Positions 1-9,397 are shown, numbered from the stretch's first letter. The stretch is 64,000 nt of DNA from JAIESQ01 sp964495375 (GCA_964495375.1 CAZBWM010000031.1:1-64000), one strand, 5' to 3'. Notes: generated from the sequence alone by a model not told the origin. Numbers and translations: made by a program.

Positions 1-47
1 CGACGAGCAAATAACGTTCCCCGCGACCCTGACACAAAAGAAACTAC

Positions 48-482
48 AGGCCCCACTTTGGCGTCAGCAATCTCGATCTGGCCGATATGCAAGAACTGTG
101 GAAGCTGCGCGGCGGCCCGCACGTCGCCACGAACCAGTTGCTCTACAACCTGCAGCGGCGAGGGATTGAATTTGATTTGCTCCCCTGGCTTCGGCAGCGG
201 CAAGTGCCTGTTATGGCGTACTCGCCGATCGAACAGGGTCGGCTGCTGCGCGAGTCGTCGCTGGTGGAATTCGCGCGGCGCCATGGCATCACGGCCGCGC
301 AAGGCGCCTTGGCATGGCTGCTGCACCAAGAAGACGTGATCGTCATCCCCAAGACGAGCAACCGCCAGCGGCTGGGCGAGAACTTTGCGGCGGTCGACGT
401 GCAACTGAGCCCTACGCAGCTAGCTGAATTGCACGAACTATTTCCTGCGCCGACAGGGCCGACACCGCTCGAGATGTTGTGA
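48..482 (+). pseudogene. Aldo/keto reductase C-terminal half, 5' end missing
   Basis: The frame encodes about 145 residues matching the second half of an NADP-dependent aldo/keto reductase TIM barrel. It starts with the 'HFGVSNLD' strand, continues through 'VPVMAYSPI', and ends with the cofactor-binding 'VIPKTSNRQRLGENF' region. Family members are usually about 270-330 residues, so roughly half is missing. The same frame has stops at 12-14 and 30-32, just before the recognisable part, so no continuous upstream frame exists. The first ATG in frame is at 87. I infer a decayed or frameshifted copy; a rearrangement at the window edge is possible. The alternative, a short functional protein from 87, is unlikely because the catalytic Asp/Tyr/Lys half is absent. 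Confidence 0.7.
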
Positions 483-775
483 CGATATGTCAGTGCATAT
501 GGCCACCGGGCGTTTTGACAATCCACCAGGCAGCCGATAGCTTGAACAGTCCGCCTGGAGTCGTTGACTCCCTCTCTAGACACACACGCTTGGTCTGTTC
601 GCTGTTCGATCTGTGAATGTCGGCCCGAGCCTGTGGTGCGCCCATGCCCTGTGTAGGCCACCTGGTTCATGAGCCGGCTGCGCGCTGTGCCACAACGGGC
701 GCGAGGCAGTCGAATTGCCGCGGGCTGTGCGTTGCTTCCGTTCTGCCCCCATTTCCCTCGCGAGTTTTGCCCGTC

Positions 776-2245
776 ATGACGAACGAGCACTTGAACACCG
801 AGCGCAAGGCGCTGGCCATCAACCTCGACATGCGCCGCTACGGCACCTTTGCCGAGATCGGCGCCGGCCAGGAAGTGGTGCGATGGTTCTTTCGCGCTGG
901 CGGCGCGGCGGGCACGATCGCCAAGAGCATGTCGGCGTACGACATGACGGTCAGTGATGCCGTGTATGGCGAGTGCGAGCGGTATGTCTGCCGGCAGCGA
1001 CTCGAATCGATGCTCGACCACGAGCACGAGCTGAACTTGAGTCGGCTGCGCGAGAGCCGGGGGGACACGACCGCCTTCTTTGTGTTTGCCGACACGGTGT
1101 CGGCGCGGAACTTTCAGGGAACCAACGAATGCCACGGCTGGATGGGCGTGCGATTCCAGGCCCATCCCCGCGATCAAGACAGCCAGATCATCTTGCACGT
1201 GCGGATGCTCGACACCGAGAACGCGCTGCAGCAGGAAGCGCTGGGCATTGTCGGCGTGAATCTGCTGTATGGCGCGTTTTGCCTGAATCATGAGCCCGAC
1301 AAGCTCATCGAGTCGCTGCTCGACGACCTCAACACGCGGCGCATTGAAATCGACATGATCGAGTTCTCAGGCATTGCCTTCCGGCATGTCGATAACCGGG
1401 TGATGAGCTTGCGGCTCGTGCAGTTGGGGCTGAGCAGCGCGGCCATGTTCTCGGCGACGGGCGAAGTGCTGCAACCTTCGGAAGTGCTCTATAAGAAGCC
1501 GATCCTGGTCGAACGCGGAAGTTTTCGCCCGGTGACGCACGTCAACGTCGACATGCTGCGCTCGGCGCACGAGAAGTTCTCGCGCGAGCCCGGGGTAGTT
1601 GACCAACCCGTGGTTCAGTTGATGGAAATCACGATGCACAACCTGCAAGCGGCTGGTGGGCCGACGAACGGCAACATCGACCTGCGCGACTTTCTGGCTC
1701 GTACCGACATGCTAGCGGCTTGCGGCAAGACGGTGCTGATCTCCGATTATTTCGAGTACTATCGGCTGGCGGCCTTCCTCGCGCGCCACACCAAGGCGAA
1801 GATCGGCATCACGATGGGGGCCGGCAGCTTGTGCGAACTATTCGAGGAGAAGTACTACGCCCAGCTCGACGGCGGCATCCTCGAGTCGTTCGGGCGGTTG
1901 TTCAAGAACGATCTGAAGCTCTACATCTATCCGCTGTTGGATCGCCAGACCGGCGTGCTGACTACCGTCGAGAATCTGCAAGTGGCCCCCGAACTGCGCA
2001 ACTTATACGAATACCTCGTCGAACGCCGCTGCATCGAGCAGTTGGACAATTTCAACCCGGCGTATCTGCCGATTTTCTCGCGCGACGTGATCGCGCAAAT
2101 CAGGGCAGGCGATCCCGCCTGGAGCGAACACGTCCCCTGCGAAGTGGCCGACGTGATTCGCCAGCGCGGCTTCCTGGGCTATCGGCGGCCCGCGCCGGCA
2201 AAAGATCGCTCGGCGGTGAATGATCGGCCACTCTCGGCGAATTAG
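776..2245 (+). CDS. Conserved uncharacterised cytosolic protein (489 aa)
   Basis: A full-length 489-residue protein starting at ATG 776 with 'MTNEHLNTERKALAINLD'. An in-frame open extension to 617 has low-complexity, non-protein-like sequence, so 776 is preferred. The protein has conserved-looking blocks such as 'RRYGTFAEIGAGQEVVRWFF' and 'AAGTIAKSMSAYDMTVSDA'. There is no signal peptide or membrane segment, which suggests a cytosolic location. From memory, homologues have sometimes carried the label 'TonB-dependent receptor', but there is no beta-barrel, plug or export signal here to support it. I know no established function. It converges on the DUF1501 gene with a 74-base gap and no clear terminator. 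Confidence 0.75.
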   Translation: MTNEHLNTERKALAINLDMRRYGTFAEIGAGQEVVRWFFRAGGAAGTIAKSMSAYDMTVSDAVYGECERYVCRQRLESMLDHEHELNLSRLRESRGDTTAFFVFADTVSARNFQGTNECHGWMGVRFQAHPRDQDSQIILHVRMLDTENALQQEALGIVGVNLLYGAFCLNHEPDKLIESLLDDLNTRRIEIDMIEFSGIAFRHVDNRVMSLRLVQLGLSSAAMFSATGEVLQPSEVLYKKPILVERGSFRPVTHVNVDMLRSAHEKFSREPGVVDQPVVQLMEITMHNLQAAGGPTNGNIDLRDFLARTDMLAACGKTVLISDYFEYYRLAAFLARHTKAKIGITMGAGSLCELFEEKYYAQLDGGILESFGRLFKNDLKLYIYPLLDRQTGVLTTVENLQVAPELRNLYEYLVERRCIEQLDNFNPAYLPIFSRDVIAQIRAGDPAWSEHVPCEVADVIRQRGFLGYRRPAPAKDRSAVNDRPLSAN

Positions 2246-2319
2246 CAGCGGCGAGCTCGCGCGGCATCAGATGCGTACGCGCACGCGAGCGAGCTGCGTC
2301 GTCGATTGCGCGTAGTTGC

Positions 2320-3831
2320 TTACGCCAGCAACTCGGGTACCACCTGGCCGTGCACGTCGGTCAGCCGGAAATCACGCCCTTGGAAGCGGAACGTCAGCCG
2401 CGTGTGATCGATGCCCAACTGACGTAATAGCGTGGCATTCAGATCGTGGACGTGCACCGGCTTCTCGACGATGTTGTAGGCATAGTCGTCGGTCGCTCCG
2501 ATACTCACGCCGGGACGGATGCCACCGCCGGCCACCCACATGGCGAACGAGCGGCCATGATGGTCGCGTCCGTAGTTGTCGGCCGTGAGTTGCCCTTGGC
2601 TGTAAACGGTGCGGCCGAACTCGCCCCCCCAAACGACGAGCGTTTCGTCCAGCAGCCCGCGCTCGGCGAGGTCCTTGACTAGCGCCGCCGAGGCCCGATC
2701 GACATCGCGGCACTGCCCGCGAATTTGTGTGGGCAGGCTGCTGTGCTGGTCCCAGCCGCGGTGCATCAATTGCACGAAACGGACGCCCCGCTCGATCATC
2801 CGCCGCGCGAGCAGGCAGTTGCGGGCGAAGCCGCCGTCGCGCCCGGTTTCATCGACGCCGTAGGCATCGATTACGTGCTGCGGCTCTTCGGAGAGATCGG
2901 TCAGCTCGGGGACCGAGGTCTGCATGCGGAAGGCCATTTCGTACTGAGCGATGCGAGTTTCGATCTCCGGGTCACCGATCGATTCGTGCGCGAGCTCGTT
3001 GAGTTGCCGGGTACCGGCCAACATGCGGCGGCGCGTGTCGGCGTCGATGCCCGCGGGGTTCGAGAGATAGAGCACGGGATCTTGCCCTGAGCGAAAGCGC
3101 ACGCCCTGGTGCTGGCTCGGCAAGAATCCGCTGCCCCATAATCGCGAGAAGATCGGCTGATCGGTCTTGTTGCCACTTCCTTGCGAGATCATCACGACGA
3201 ACGTGGGCAGATTCTGGTTTTCGGTCCCAAGTCCGTAACTTAGCCAGGCGCCGAAGCTGGGCCGGCCCGGCTGCTGGTGGCCGGTCTGGAGAAACGTCGT
3301 GGCAGGATCGTGATTGATGGCCTCGGTATTGAGCGATTTGATGATCGCGATGCGGTCGACGATCGTGGCGGTGTGCGGCAGCAACTCGCTGATATAGGTG
3401 CCACTCTGGCCATGCTGCGAAAATTGAAACATCGCAGCGACGCAGGGGAACGACTTTTGGCCCGCCGTCATGCCGGTGATGCGCTGCCCCATGCGGACGC
3501 TGCCGGGGAGCTCCTGACCATGCACTTTTTTGAGCTGCGGCTTGTAATCGAACAAATCGATCTGCGACGGGCCGCCCGACATGAACAGATAGATCACGCG
3601 CTTGGCCCGCGGGGCGAAGTGGGGCTCGGCCAACACGCCGGGGCGCCCGCTGCCGACTAGCGACGCGATGTTGCCGGCACCAGAGACCTGACTAACAGAA
3701 TCGCCCGCAGTAGCCGGAGCCTGGCACAACGAGGCCAATGCGGCGGCTCCCAAACCGGCTGATACGGTGCCGGCCGTACGGTGAAAAAACTGGCGACGGC
3801 TCAAACAGCGCCCGACGTCGTCCGCAAACAT
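2320..3831 (-). CDS. DUF1501 protein with Tat signal, paired with PSD1 protein
   Basis: A 503-residue protein of the DUF1501 family, abundant in planctomycetes; from memory the family belongs to the alkaline-phosphatase/sulfatase superfamily. A twin-arginine signal is visible near residues 11-35 ('SRRQFFHRTAG' followed by an Ala-rich stretch), so export in folded form is likely. Family landmarks are 'FMSGGPSQIDLFDYKPQ', 'GGEFGRT', 'GRDHHG' and the C-terminal 'RLTFRFQGRDFRLTDVHG'. The GRDHH histidines could be metal ligands; this is inference from the superfamily. The start lies 4 bases after the stop of the upstream PSD1 gene, so the two form an operon. Substrate unknown. Confidence 0.9.
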   Translation of the reverse strand: MFADDVGRCLSRRQFFHRTAGTVSAGLGAAALASLCQAPATAGDSVSQVSGAGNIASLVGSGRPGVLAEPHFAPRAKRVIYLFMSGGPSQIDLFDYKPQLKKVHGQELPGSVRMGQRITGMTAGQKSFPCVAAMFQFSQHGQSGTYISELLPHTATIVDRIAIIKSLNTEAINHDPATTFLQTGHQQPGRPSFGAWLSYGLGTENQNLPTFVVMISQGSGNKTDQPIFSRLWGSGFLPSQHQGVRFRSGQDPVLYLSNPAGIDADTRRRMLAGTRQLNELAHESIGDPEIETRIAQYEMAFRMQTSVPELTDLSEEPQHVIDAYGVDETGRDGGFARNCLLARRMIERGVRFVQLMHRGWDQHSSLPTQIRGQCRDVDRASAALVKDLAERGLLDETLVVWGGEFGRTVYSQGQLTADNYGRDHHGRSFAMWVAGGGIRPGVSIGATDDYAYNIVEKPVHVHDLNATLLRQLGIDHTRLTFRFQGRDFRLTDVHGQVVPELLA

Positions 3832-3835
3832 GGCA

Positions 3836-6454
3836 TTATTCCTTGGTGACGGTTTCGTCGAGATTCAACAGCACGCTCGACGCGATGCTCCAGGCGGCCA
3901 ATTCGGCCGCGTCGAGCTTGGAGTTGCGCGGCGCCTCGCCGACGGCCAGCAGTTGCTCGGCCGCCGCTCGATCGCTCTGATACTTGGCTAACTGCTCTGC
4001 AAATAGTTGCGCCAGTATCTGCGATTGCCGCGCCGTCGGTTGGCGACCGAGCACCTGCCGGAACGCCCAGGCGACCCGCGCGCGTGCGCCTGCGGGCGCT
4101 TCGGTCATGATGCGTTCGGCCAGCTTGCGCGACGCTTCGATGTACGTCGGGTCGTTCATCAGCACAAGCGCTTGCAGCGGCGTGTTGGTGCGGGCGCGGC
4201 GCACGGTGCACGTTTCGCGATCGGGGGCGTCGAAGGTCACGAGCGTCGGCGGCGGCGACGTTCGCTTCCAATAGGTGTACATCGTGCGGCGATAAAGATC
4301 GGCGCCGTGGCTTTGCGTGTAGGTTTGCGCGGTCCAGTTGGCGCCATCTTCGCGCGAGGCCAACTCTTCCCACAAGCCGGGAGGTTGATACGGTGACACG
4401 CTGGCTCCGCCGATCTGGCGGTTCAACAAGCCACTGACGGCCAGCGCCTGATCGCGAATGAACTCGGCCTGCAAGCGCAGCCGCGGCCCGCGGGCGAGCA
4501 GCCGATTCTCGGGATCGTGCGACCAGTCGTCGCCGAGCATCTGCGACGACTGCCGGTACGTGGCCGACGTGACGATCAGCCGCACAAGATGCCGCACGTC
4601 CCAGCCCGAAGCGACAAATTCGCTGGCCAGCCAATCGAGCAACTCCGGATGACTCGGCAATTCTCCCTGCGAACCGAAATCTTCGGCCGTCTTGACGAGG
4701 CCGGTGCCAAAGAACATTTGCCAGTAGCGGTTCACGATCACGCGAGCGACGAGCGGGTTCTCGGCATCGACCAACCAGCGCGCCAGCCCAAGACGGTTGC
4801 CCGGCGCATCGGCCGGTAGCGGCGGCAAACTCGCGGGGACACTTGGGGAGACGCGCTCGCCGAGTTTGTCGTATTGTCCGCGCATCCGCACAAACGTTTC
4901 ACGCGGCTGCGGCAGTTCTTCCATCACCATGGCGGTGGGAATCTGCCGGTGAAGCTCGGTTCGCTTCTGCTTATTGGCGGTCAATTGTTCGTTGAGCTGG
5001 CGGATTTCAGGCGAGACTTGTTCACGATAGTGCTTGCGCAACTGCGCTTGCTGCTCGGCCGTGCGCTGTTCGGCGGGGACGGCCAGCGCGGCGCGCACCT
5101 CGGGCGACAACGATTCGTTCGCCGGCGCGGAAAGGGTCGCGGATGTCGACTGTTCCCACGCAAGCTGCGCGGCATCGACTTCGGGAAGTGGACCGGCCAA
5201 CTGCTGCCCAAGGCGCTCAATCTCGGCGGACAGTTGCGCGAGTTGTTGCTCCTGCTCGGGCGAAGGCAGCTCGACCAGCGGCCGGGCGTTTCCCTTCGAA
5301 CCATCGAGTCCGCTCTCCGGCACGTTATAGAAGAACGCGTAGAGCTGGTAATACTCGCGCTGCGTGATGGGATCGAACTTGTGATCGTGGCACTGGGCGC
5401 AGCCGATCGTCAGCCCGAGCCAGACCGTGGCGGTGGTGTTCACGCGATCGACGATGTAGGCGTTGTGATACTCCTCGGGAATCGCGCCCCCTTCGAAGTT
5501 GATCATGTGATTGCGATGGAACCCGCTGGCAATCCGCTGTTGGGGCGTGGCATCGGGGAGCAAGTCGCCGGCCAACTGTTCGATGGTGAATTGATCGAAG
5601 GGCTGGTTACGATTGAAAGCGTCGATCACCCAGGCGCGCCAGCGCGTCATGTCGCGGCCGCTGTCGATGTGGTAGCCGTGCGTGTCGGCGAACCGCGCCG
5701 CGTCGAGCCATTCGAGCGCCAGGCGCTCGCCATGATGAGGCGAGGCGAATAGCCGCTCGACAACGCGCTCGTAGGCGTCCGCACGATTGTCGAGCAGAAA
5801 GGCGTCGATTTCGGCGACCGTCGGTGGCAAGCCGGTCAAGTCGAGCGTCAGGCGGCGGATGAGGGTTGCGCGATCCGCCTCGGCCGAAGGGCGCAGCGCC
5901 GCCCGGTCCAACCGCGCCAAGATGAATTGGTCGATGGCCCCGCGCGGCCAATTGCTGTTGCTCACTGGCGGAGCCGCGGGGCGCTTCACCGGCTCGAAGG
6001 CCCAATGGCGACTGTGCTCCGCACCTTCGGCGATCCATTGCCGCAGCAGCTCGCGCTCAGCGGCGCTCAGTTGCTTGTTGCTGTCGGCCGGCGGCATGCG
6101 GACCGCGGGGTCGTCGGCCGTCACGCGCGCGATCAGCTCACTTTTTTCAGGATGCGAGGGGACGATGGCGACGTTGCCCGACTCGAGCTCGAGGCGCGAC
6201 TCGTCCGGACGGTCGAGCCGCAACCCCGCTTGACGCGTCTCGGCATCGGGCCCATGACACTGGAAGCAGTTGTTCGAGAGGATCGGGCGGATCTGGCGGT
6301 TGTAGTCGATTGACGTGGCTGGAGCCGCGGCGGCGGACGGTGCGTCATCGCCGCGCGCCGCGTTCGCAGTGCCGTGACTCGACAAGACGAGCGACAAACC
6401 GATTCCCGCCAGCAGCTTCTTGCGGAACATCAAACAGCACTTCCCGTGTTTCAT
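3836..6454 (-). CDS. PSD1-type planctomycete cytochrome / DUF1549 / DUF1553 protein
   Basis: 872 residues from ATG 6454, chosen because AAGGCGAG precedes it and it leads into a signal peptide ('LLAGIGLSLVLSSHGTANA'). A second ATG at 6430 is also possible. Domain order is: planctomycete cytochrome C near residues 50-130 with heme motif C63-F-Q-C-H67; DUF1549 about 150-350, with 'LTLDLTGLPP' and 'LAGDLLPDAT'; a second CxxCH ('CAQCHDHKFDPITQREYY'); a linker with coiled-coil character; and DUF1553 from about 580 to the end ('ENPLVARVIVNRYWQ', 'GELPSHPELLDWLA'). Likely a secreted or periplasmic c-type heme protein of unknown reaction. It is followed after 4 bases by its DUF1501 partner. A repeat array and promoter-like site lie upstream on the same strand. 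Confidence 0.9.
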   Translation of the reverse strand: MKHGKCCLMFRKKLLAGIGLSLVLSSHGTANAARGDDAPSAAAAPATSIDYNRQIRPILSNNCFQCHGPDAETRQAGLRLDRPDESRLELESGNVAIVPSHPEKSELIARVTADDPAVRMPPADSNKQLSAAERELLRQWIAEGAEHSRHWAFEPVKRPAAPPVSNSNWPRGAIDQFILARLDRAALRPSAEADRATLIRRLTLDLTGLPPTVAEIDAFLLDNRADAYERVVERLFASPHHGERLALEWLDAARFADTHGYHIDSGRDMTRWRAWVIDAFNRNQPFDQFTIEQLAGDLLPDATPQQRIASGFHRNHMINFEGGAIPEEYHNAYIVDRVNTTATVWLGLTIGCAQCHDHKFDPITQREYYQLYAFFYNVPESGLDGSKGNARPLVELPSPEQEQQLAQLSAEIERLGQQLAGPLPEVDAAQLAWEQSTSATLSAPANESLSPEVRAALAVPAEQRTAEQQAQLRKHYREQVSPEIRQLNEQLTANKQKRTELHRQIPTAMVMEELPQPRETFVRMRGQYDKLGERVSPSVPASLPPLPADAPGNRLGLARWLVDAENPLVARVIVNRYWQMFFGTGLVKTAEDFGSQGELPSHPELLDWLASEFVASGWDVRHLVRLIVTSATYRQSSQMLGDDWSHDPENRLLARGPRLRLQAEFIRDQALAVSGLLNRQIGGASVSPYQPPGLWEELASREDGANWTAQTYTQSHGADLYRRTMYTYWKRTSPPPTLVTFDAPDRETCTVRRARTNTPLQALVLMNDPTYIEASRKLAERIMTEAPAGARARVAWAFRQVLGRQPTARQSQILAQLFAEQLAKYQSDRAAAEQLLAVGEAPRNSKLDAAELAAWSIASSVLLNLDETVTKE

Positions 6455-6802
6455 GGCTCGCCTTGGTGGGTCGGTCCCGATCGCTTTGGAAGGCTCCATC
6501 GTAGCCGACAATGGCAACCGTTTGGAGCAGAACCCGGTCGCTGGGGCGGGACGGTGTGAGCGTCACGAAAGTGGGTGGTAAATCGGCTGCGAGGGGGTAC
6601 CACCGGGAAAAGTCCAATCGTTGGTGCTCTGGAGGGGATGTTACGAATCGCGTTCTGGCCTCGGATGTCGGCATGGGACGAGGAAGAACCGTCGCGTAAC
6701 CAACGGTTCGGCACGCGACCTGCCAGGAATTTCAGAAATTGTGGACACACTTTAATACTGCAATTCTCGCCATTTCATTGCTCGACACTGCACTCCCTGA
6801 TC
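6455..6802. other. Non-coding leader upstream of the PSD1 operon
   Basis: About 350 bases with no convincing gene between the PSD1 start and the first tandem repeat unit. Apart from the AAGGCGAG site just before the 6454 start, I see no clear hairpin or operator. If transcription begins at the 7329-7358 promoter-like site, this stretch would be the proximal part of a long 5' leader. Confidence 0.4.
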
Positions 6803-7163
6803 GCGCACCGCGTACGGGCGCTCGACCCGATCCGTTAACGATCGACTCGCGGGACCGTTGGGGGAGCAGCGACCTGGTGCGGTGATCTGGCTCTTGGCGC
6901 GCACCGCGTACGGGCGCTCGACCCGATCCGTCGAGCGATCGACTCGCGGGACCGTTGGGGGAGCAGCGATCTGGGGCGGCGTTTTCTCTCCGGGCGCGCA
7001 CCGCGTACGGGCGCTCGACCCGATCCGTCGAGCGATTGACTCGCGGGACCGTTGGGGGAGCAGCGACCTGGTGCGGCGTTTTCTCTCGTTGCGCGCACCG
7101 CGTACGGGCGCTCGACCCGATCCGTTAACGATTGACTCGTGGGATCCTTGGGGGAGCAGCGAT
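6803..7163. repeat. Tandem array of four 95-97 bp units (locus 1)
   Basis: Four imperfect direct repeats begin at 6803, 6899, 6996 and 7093, each opening with 'gcgcaccgcgtacgggcg' and continuing through 'ctcgacccgatccgt' to 'gggggagcagcga'. Spacing is 96, 97 and 97 bases. The period is not a constant multiple of three, so the units are not a repeated protein domain. Unit 4 carries 'taacgattgactcgtggg', as do the units of the second array at 19511-19815. There is no alternation of short repeats and unique spacers, so this is not CRISPR. The array lies between a minus-strand promoter-like site and the PSD1 operon that is transcribed in the same direction. Confidence 0.9.
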
Positions 7164-7194
7164 TCGCATCAGGCGATCAGCCGACGCGCATGGT

Positions 7195-7219
7195 GAGCGC
7201 GGGAGTTTTTTACTCCTGT
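7195..7219 (-). promoter_or_regulatory. Conserved hairpin next to repeat array (locus 1)
   Basis: The plus strand reads 'gagcgcgggagttttttact', containing GGAGT-TTTTT-ACTCC (7202-7216), a 5-bp stem. The sequence 'gagcgcgggagttt' recurs at 19898-19911 in the second locus, again between the array and the promoter-like site. On the minus strand it reads AGGAGTAAAAAACTCC. It may be a leader RNA hairpin that hides an AGGAG; function unknown. Confidence 0.55.
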
Positions 7220-7328
7220 TTCTGAATGAATGGCACAGGTGGCTCGGCGGGCGCCGGCCACGGCAAACCACCCGGCTTGCCAAGCGGTACGCCGACGCTC
7301 GGGCAAGGCCGCGGTGGTGGCACCCGAA

Positions 7329-7358
7329 ATTGTATACAAAAAATTGACCATTTGTCAA
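7329..7358 (-). promoter_or_regulatory. Sigma-70-like promoter upstream of repeat array (locus 1)
   Basis: On the minus strand, a perfect -35 TTGACA (7358-7353) is separated by 18 bases from TACAAT (7334-7329); 'CCCTTGACAAATG' at its upstream end is shared exactly with the second locus. The spacing is identical in both. The predicted start near 7322 would drive a transcript through the hairpin and repeats toward the PSD1-DUF1501 operon about 0.87 kb downstream. This is sequence inference only. Confidence 0.6.
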
Positions 7359-7627
7359 GGGTCGCTCTGGAATTGGCACGCTCTAAATTGCGGGAGCCGC
7401 GGGCGCCACGCGCGAACGGGATCGCGAAGCCCGCCTGGCGCGGAAGACACCGTTTGGCGAAGTTGCCGAGGCGGCCACAAACCTGACGCTTGCCCGGCGG
7501 GACGAATTGCTCATGCCCGGAGGGGCCGGCTGTAAACTTCGGCGAATCCGTTGGTTATGCTAAGGCTCTCAACGCCGCTGATCGGCGATTTTTCAGGCAC
7601 GACCCAATCGCATTCGTCGAGCCGAAC

Positions 7628-9397
7628 ATGACCGAATCGGGCAAAATCGAGGCGACAATTCCACCGCACGAGCGGGGCTTCTGCCCTGTCTGTGGTTTCC
7701 ACGGATGGGAGGGCTTCGTCGGCGAAGACTACGACGACTGCCCCTGTTGCGGCGTCGACTTTTGTCAGTTCACGCCCGGCCCGGACGATCCAACGGAATT
7801 CCGCGCCGCTTGGCTAGCGCGAAATGGGCTCACCGCCACCAACCTGGCGCAACTGGTCGACAACCTGGGTGTTACGCCGGAGCGGCCCGATTCGTGGCCG
7901 CCGGTGATGTACGCCGCGGCGCTGGGCCGGCTGGATGAGGCCACGGCGCTATTGGCCGCCGGAGCCGACATCAACGCGAGCGATGCATTTGGCGAGACGG
8001 CTTTGCATTGTGCTGTGGCGCGCAACCAAGCGCATCTTGTCGGCTGGCTGCTCGAACGTGGGGCCGACGCGCGAGAGACCGAAACGATCGACCTGCGAAA
8101 CGAGCGTCCGGAGCGAGGCGACTGGCATTCGGAGTATTTTTATTGGCAGGGCGTGTTGATCGCCTCGCGATCTGCCCCAGGTCCACTGCACTGGGCCGCC
8201 GCGCTCGGCAACCGCGCGATCGTGCGTTTGCTCATTGAGCATGGCGCGGACGTCAAGTCGCGAAACCAGGCTGGCCAGACGGCGCTGTTCTTTGCTGCTG
8301 CGGGCGGACATCCTGAGGTCGTTAGCGAGCTGCTCAGCGGCGGCGCCGACGTTCATGTCGCCGATGAGTTTGGGGTCACCGCCCTCTTGGTGGCAGCGAC
8401 TTTCGGCCAGGCGGCGATCGTGCTGCAACTGCTGGGCGCCGGAGCAACCGCCGATGTTTACGACGGGCGGGGCGAGGGGCCGCTCACGCGGCTCATCGAA
8501 AGCACCAAGTCGTCGACAGAGCCATTGCACGAGGCGGTCGCCGCGCTCGTTGAGCACGGTGCCGATGTGAATGCGGCGAACCGCGATCGCGACACTCCGA
8601 TTTGTTGCGCGATCGTTAAGAACGACATTGATCTTGTGCGGCAGTTGCTTGCTTTGGGGGCCGATCCTCGACGGCGCGCCGGCGGTCAACTCTTCTCCCC
8701 CAGGCAGCTGGATGCGATGGAGGTCGATCCCGATTCGGCTGCGGCGTTTCGCCGGCTCTGTCGCGAGCCAGCAGCCACCGATGCAAGTTGCGTCCCGCTG
8801 CTAGGAGCCATGTTTGTCGACGACGACGCACTCCGTGCGCTCGTGGTCGAGGAACTGCTGGCGGCCGGCGCCGAAGTCGACGCGCGCGGCGGATACCTTT
8901 CCAAGACTCCGCTGCTCGCCGCCATGTCAGAACGCCATCTGGATAGCGCTGAACGCTTGCTCAAAGCGGGCGCCGATCCCAATGTGATTGATGACCTGGG
9001 AATGACCGCGCTAATCTGGGCGGCTCGTTGGAGCCCCGAAGCAGTACGGCTTCTCTTGGCACATGGCGCCGACGCCCGGCGCGTGGGGGCAGACGGAATG
9101 ACCGCGCTGTATTGCGCGCGGTCGACTGAATCGGTGCGACTACTGGTCGCCGCCGGCGCTCCCATCGTTGAGCTCCGCAGCGATGACTCCACCAGACTGA
9201 TCCGAGCAGTGGTGGATGGCGATCGTGAAATGGTCGCTTGTCTGCTGGAACTCGGCGCCGATCCAACCCGGCAACACGGTACTTGGGGCTCGGCCATCGA
9301 TACTGCGCGAGTGCGCGGCGACCAGGGGATGCTCGACTTGTTGCGCGGCGCCATTCGCCCGGACGAACCCAAATTCGGCGGGCTGCTGGGCCGGTGA
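7628..9397 (+). CDS. Zinc-ribbon plus ankyrin-repeat protein
   Basis: 589 residues from ATG 7628. The frame is open upstream to 7490, but that extension does not look like protein. The N-terminus (residues 15-50) has paired cysteines, C19-P-V-C22-G and C38-P-C-C41-G plus C46, a probable zinc-binding ribbon. The rest is a string of ankyrin repeats with typical 'LLAAGADINASDAFGETALH' units, at least eight recognisable and several degenerate, with a break around residues 365-400. There is no signal peptide or membrane segment, so it is probably a cytosolic protein-interaction scaffold. It is transcribed divergently from the repeat-array promoter. The partner is unknown. Confidence 0.85.
   Translation: MTESGKIEATIPPHERGFCPVCGFHGWEGFVGEDYDDCPCCGVDFCQFTPGPDDPTEFRAAWLARNGLTATNLAQLVDNLGVTPERPDSWPPVMYAAALGRLDEATALLAAGADINASDAFGETALHCAVARNQAHLVGWLLERGADARETETIDLRNERPERGDWHSEYFYWQGVLIASRSAPGPLHWAAALGNRAIVRLLIEHGADVKSRNQAGQTALFFAAAGGHPEVVSELLSGGADVHVADEFGVTALLVAATFGQAAIVLQLLGAGATADVYDGRGEGPLTRLIESTKSSTEPLHEAVAALVEHGADVNAANRDRDTPICCAIVKNDIDLVRQLLALGADPRRRAGGQLFSPRQLDAMEVDPDSAAAFRRLCREPAATDASCVPLLGAMFVDDDALRALVVEELLAAGAEVDARGGYLSKTPLLAAMSERHLDSAERLLKAGADPNVIDDLGMTALIWAARWSPEAVRLLLAHGADARRVGADGMTALYCARSTESVRLLVAAGAPIVELRSDDSTRLIRAVVDGDREMVACLLELGADPTRQHGTWGSAIDTARVRGDQGMLDLLRGAIRPDEPKFGGLLGR

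Noticed and set aside
776..2245. The label TonB-dependent receptor for this protein.
   Set aside because: No signal peptide, plug domain, TonB box or beta-barrel pattern is visible; left as uncharacterised.
6803..7163. CRISPR array.
   Set aside because: Units of 95-97 bp are repeated in full without unique spacers; no cas genes are present.
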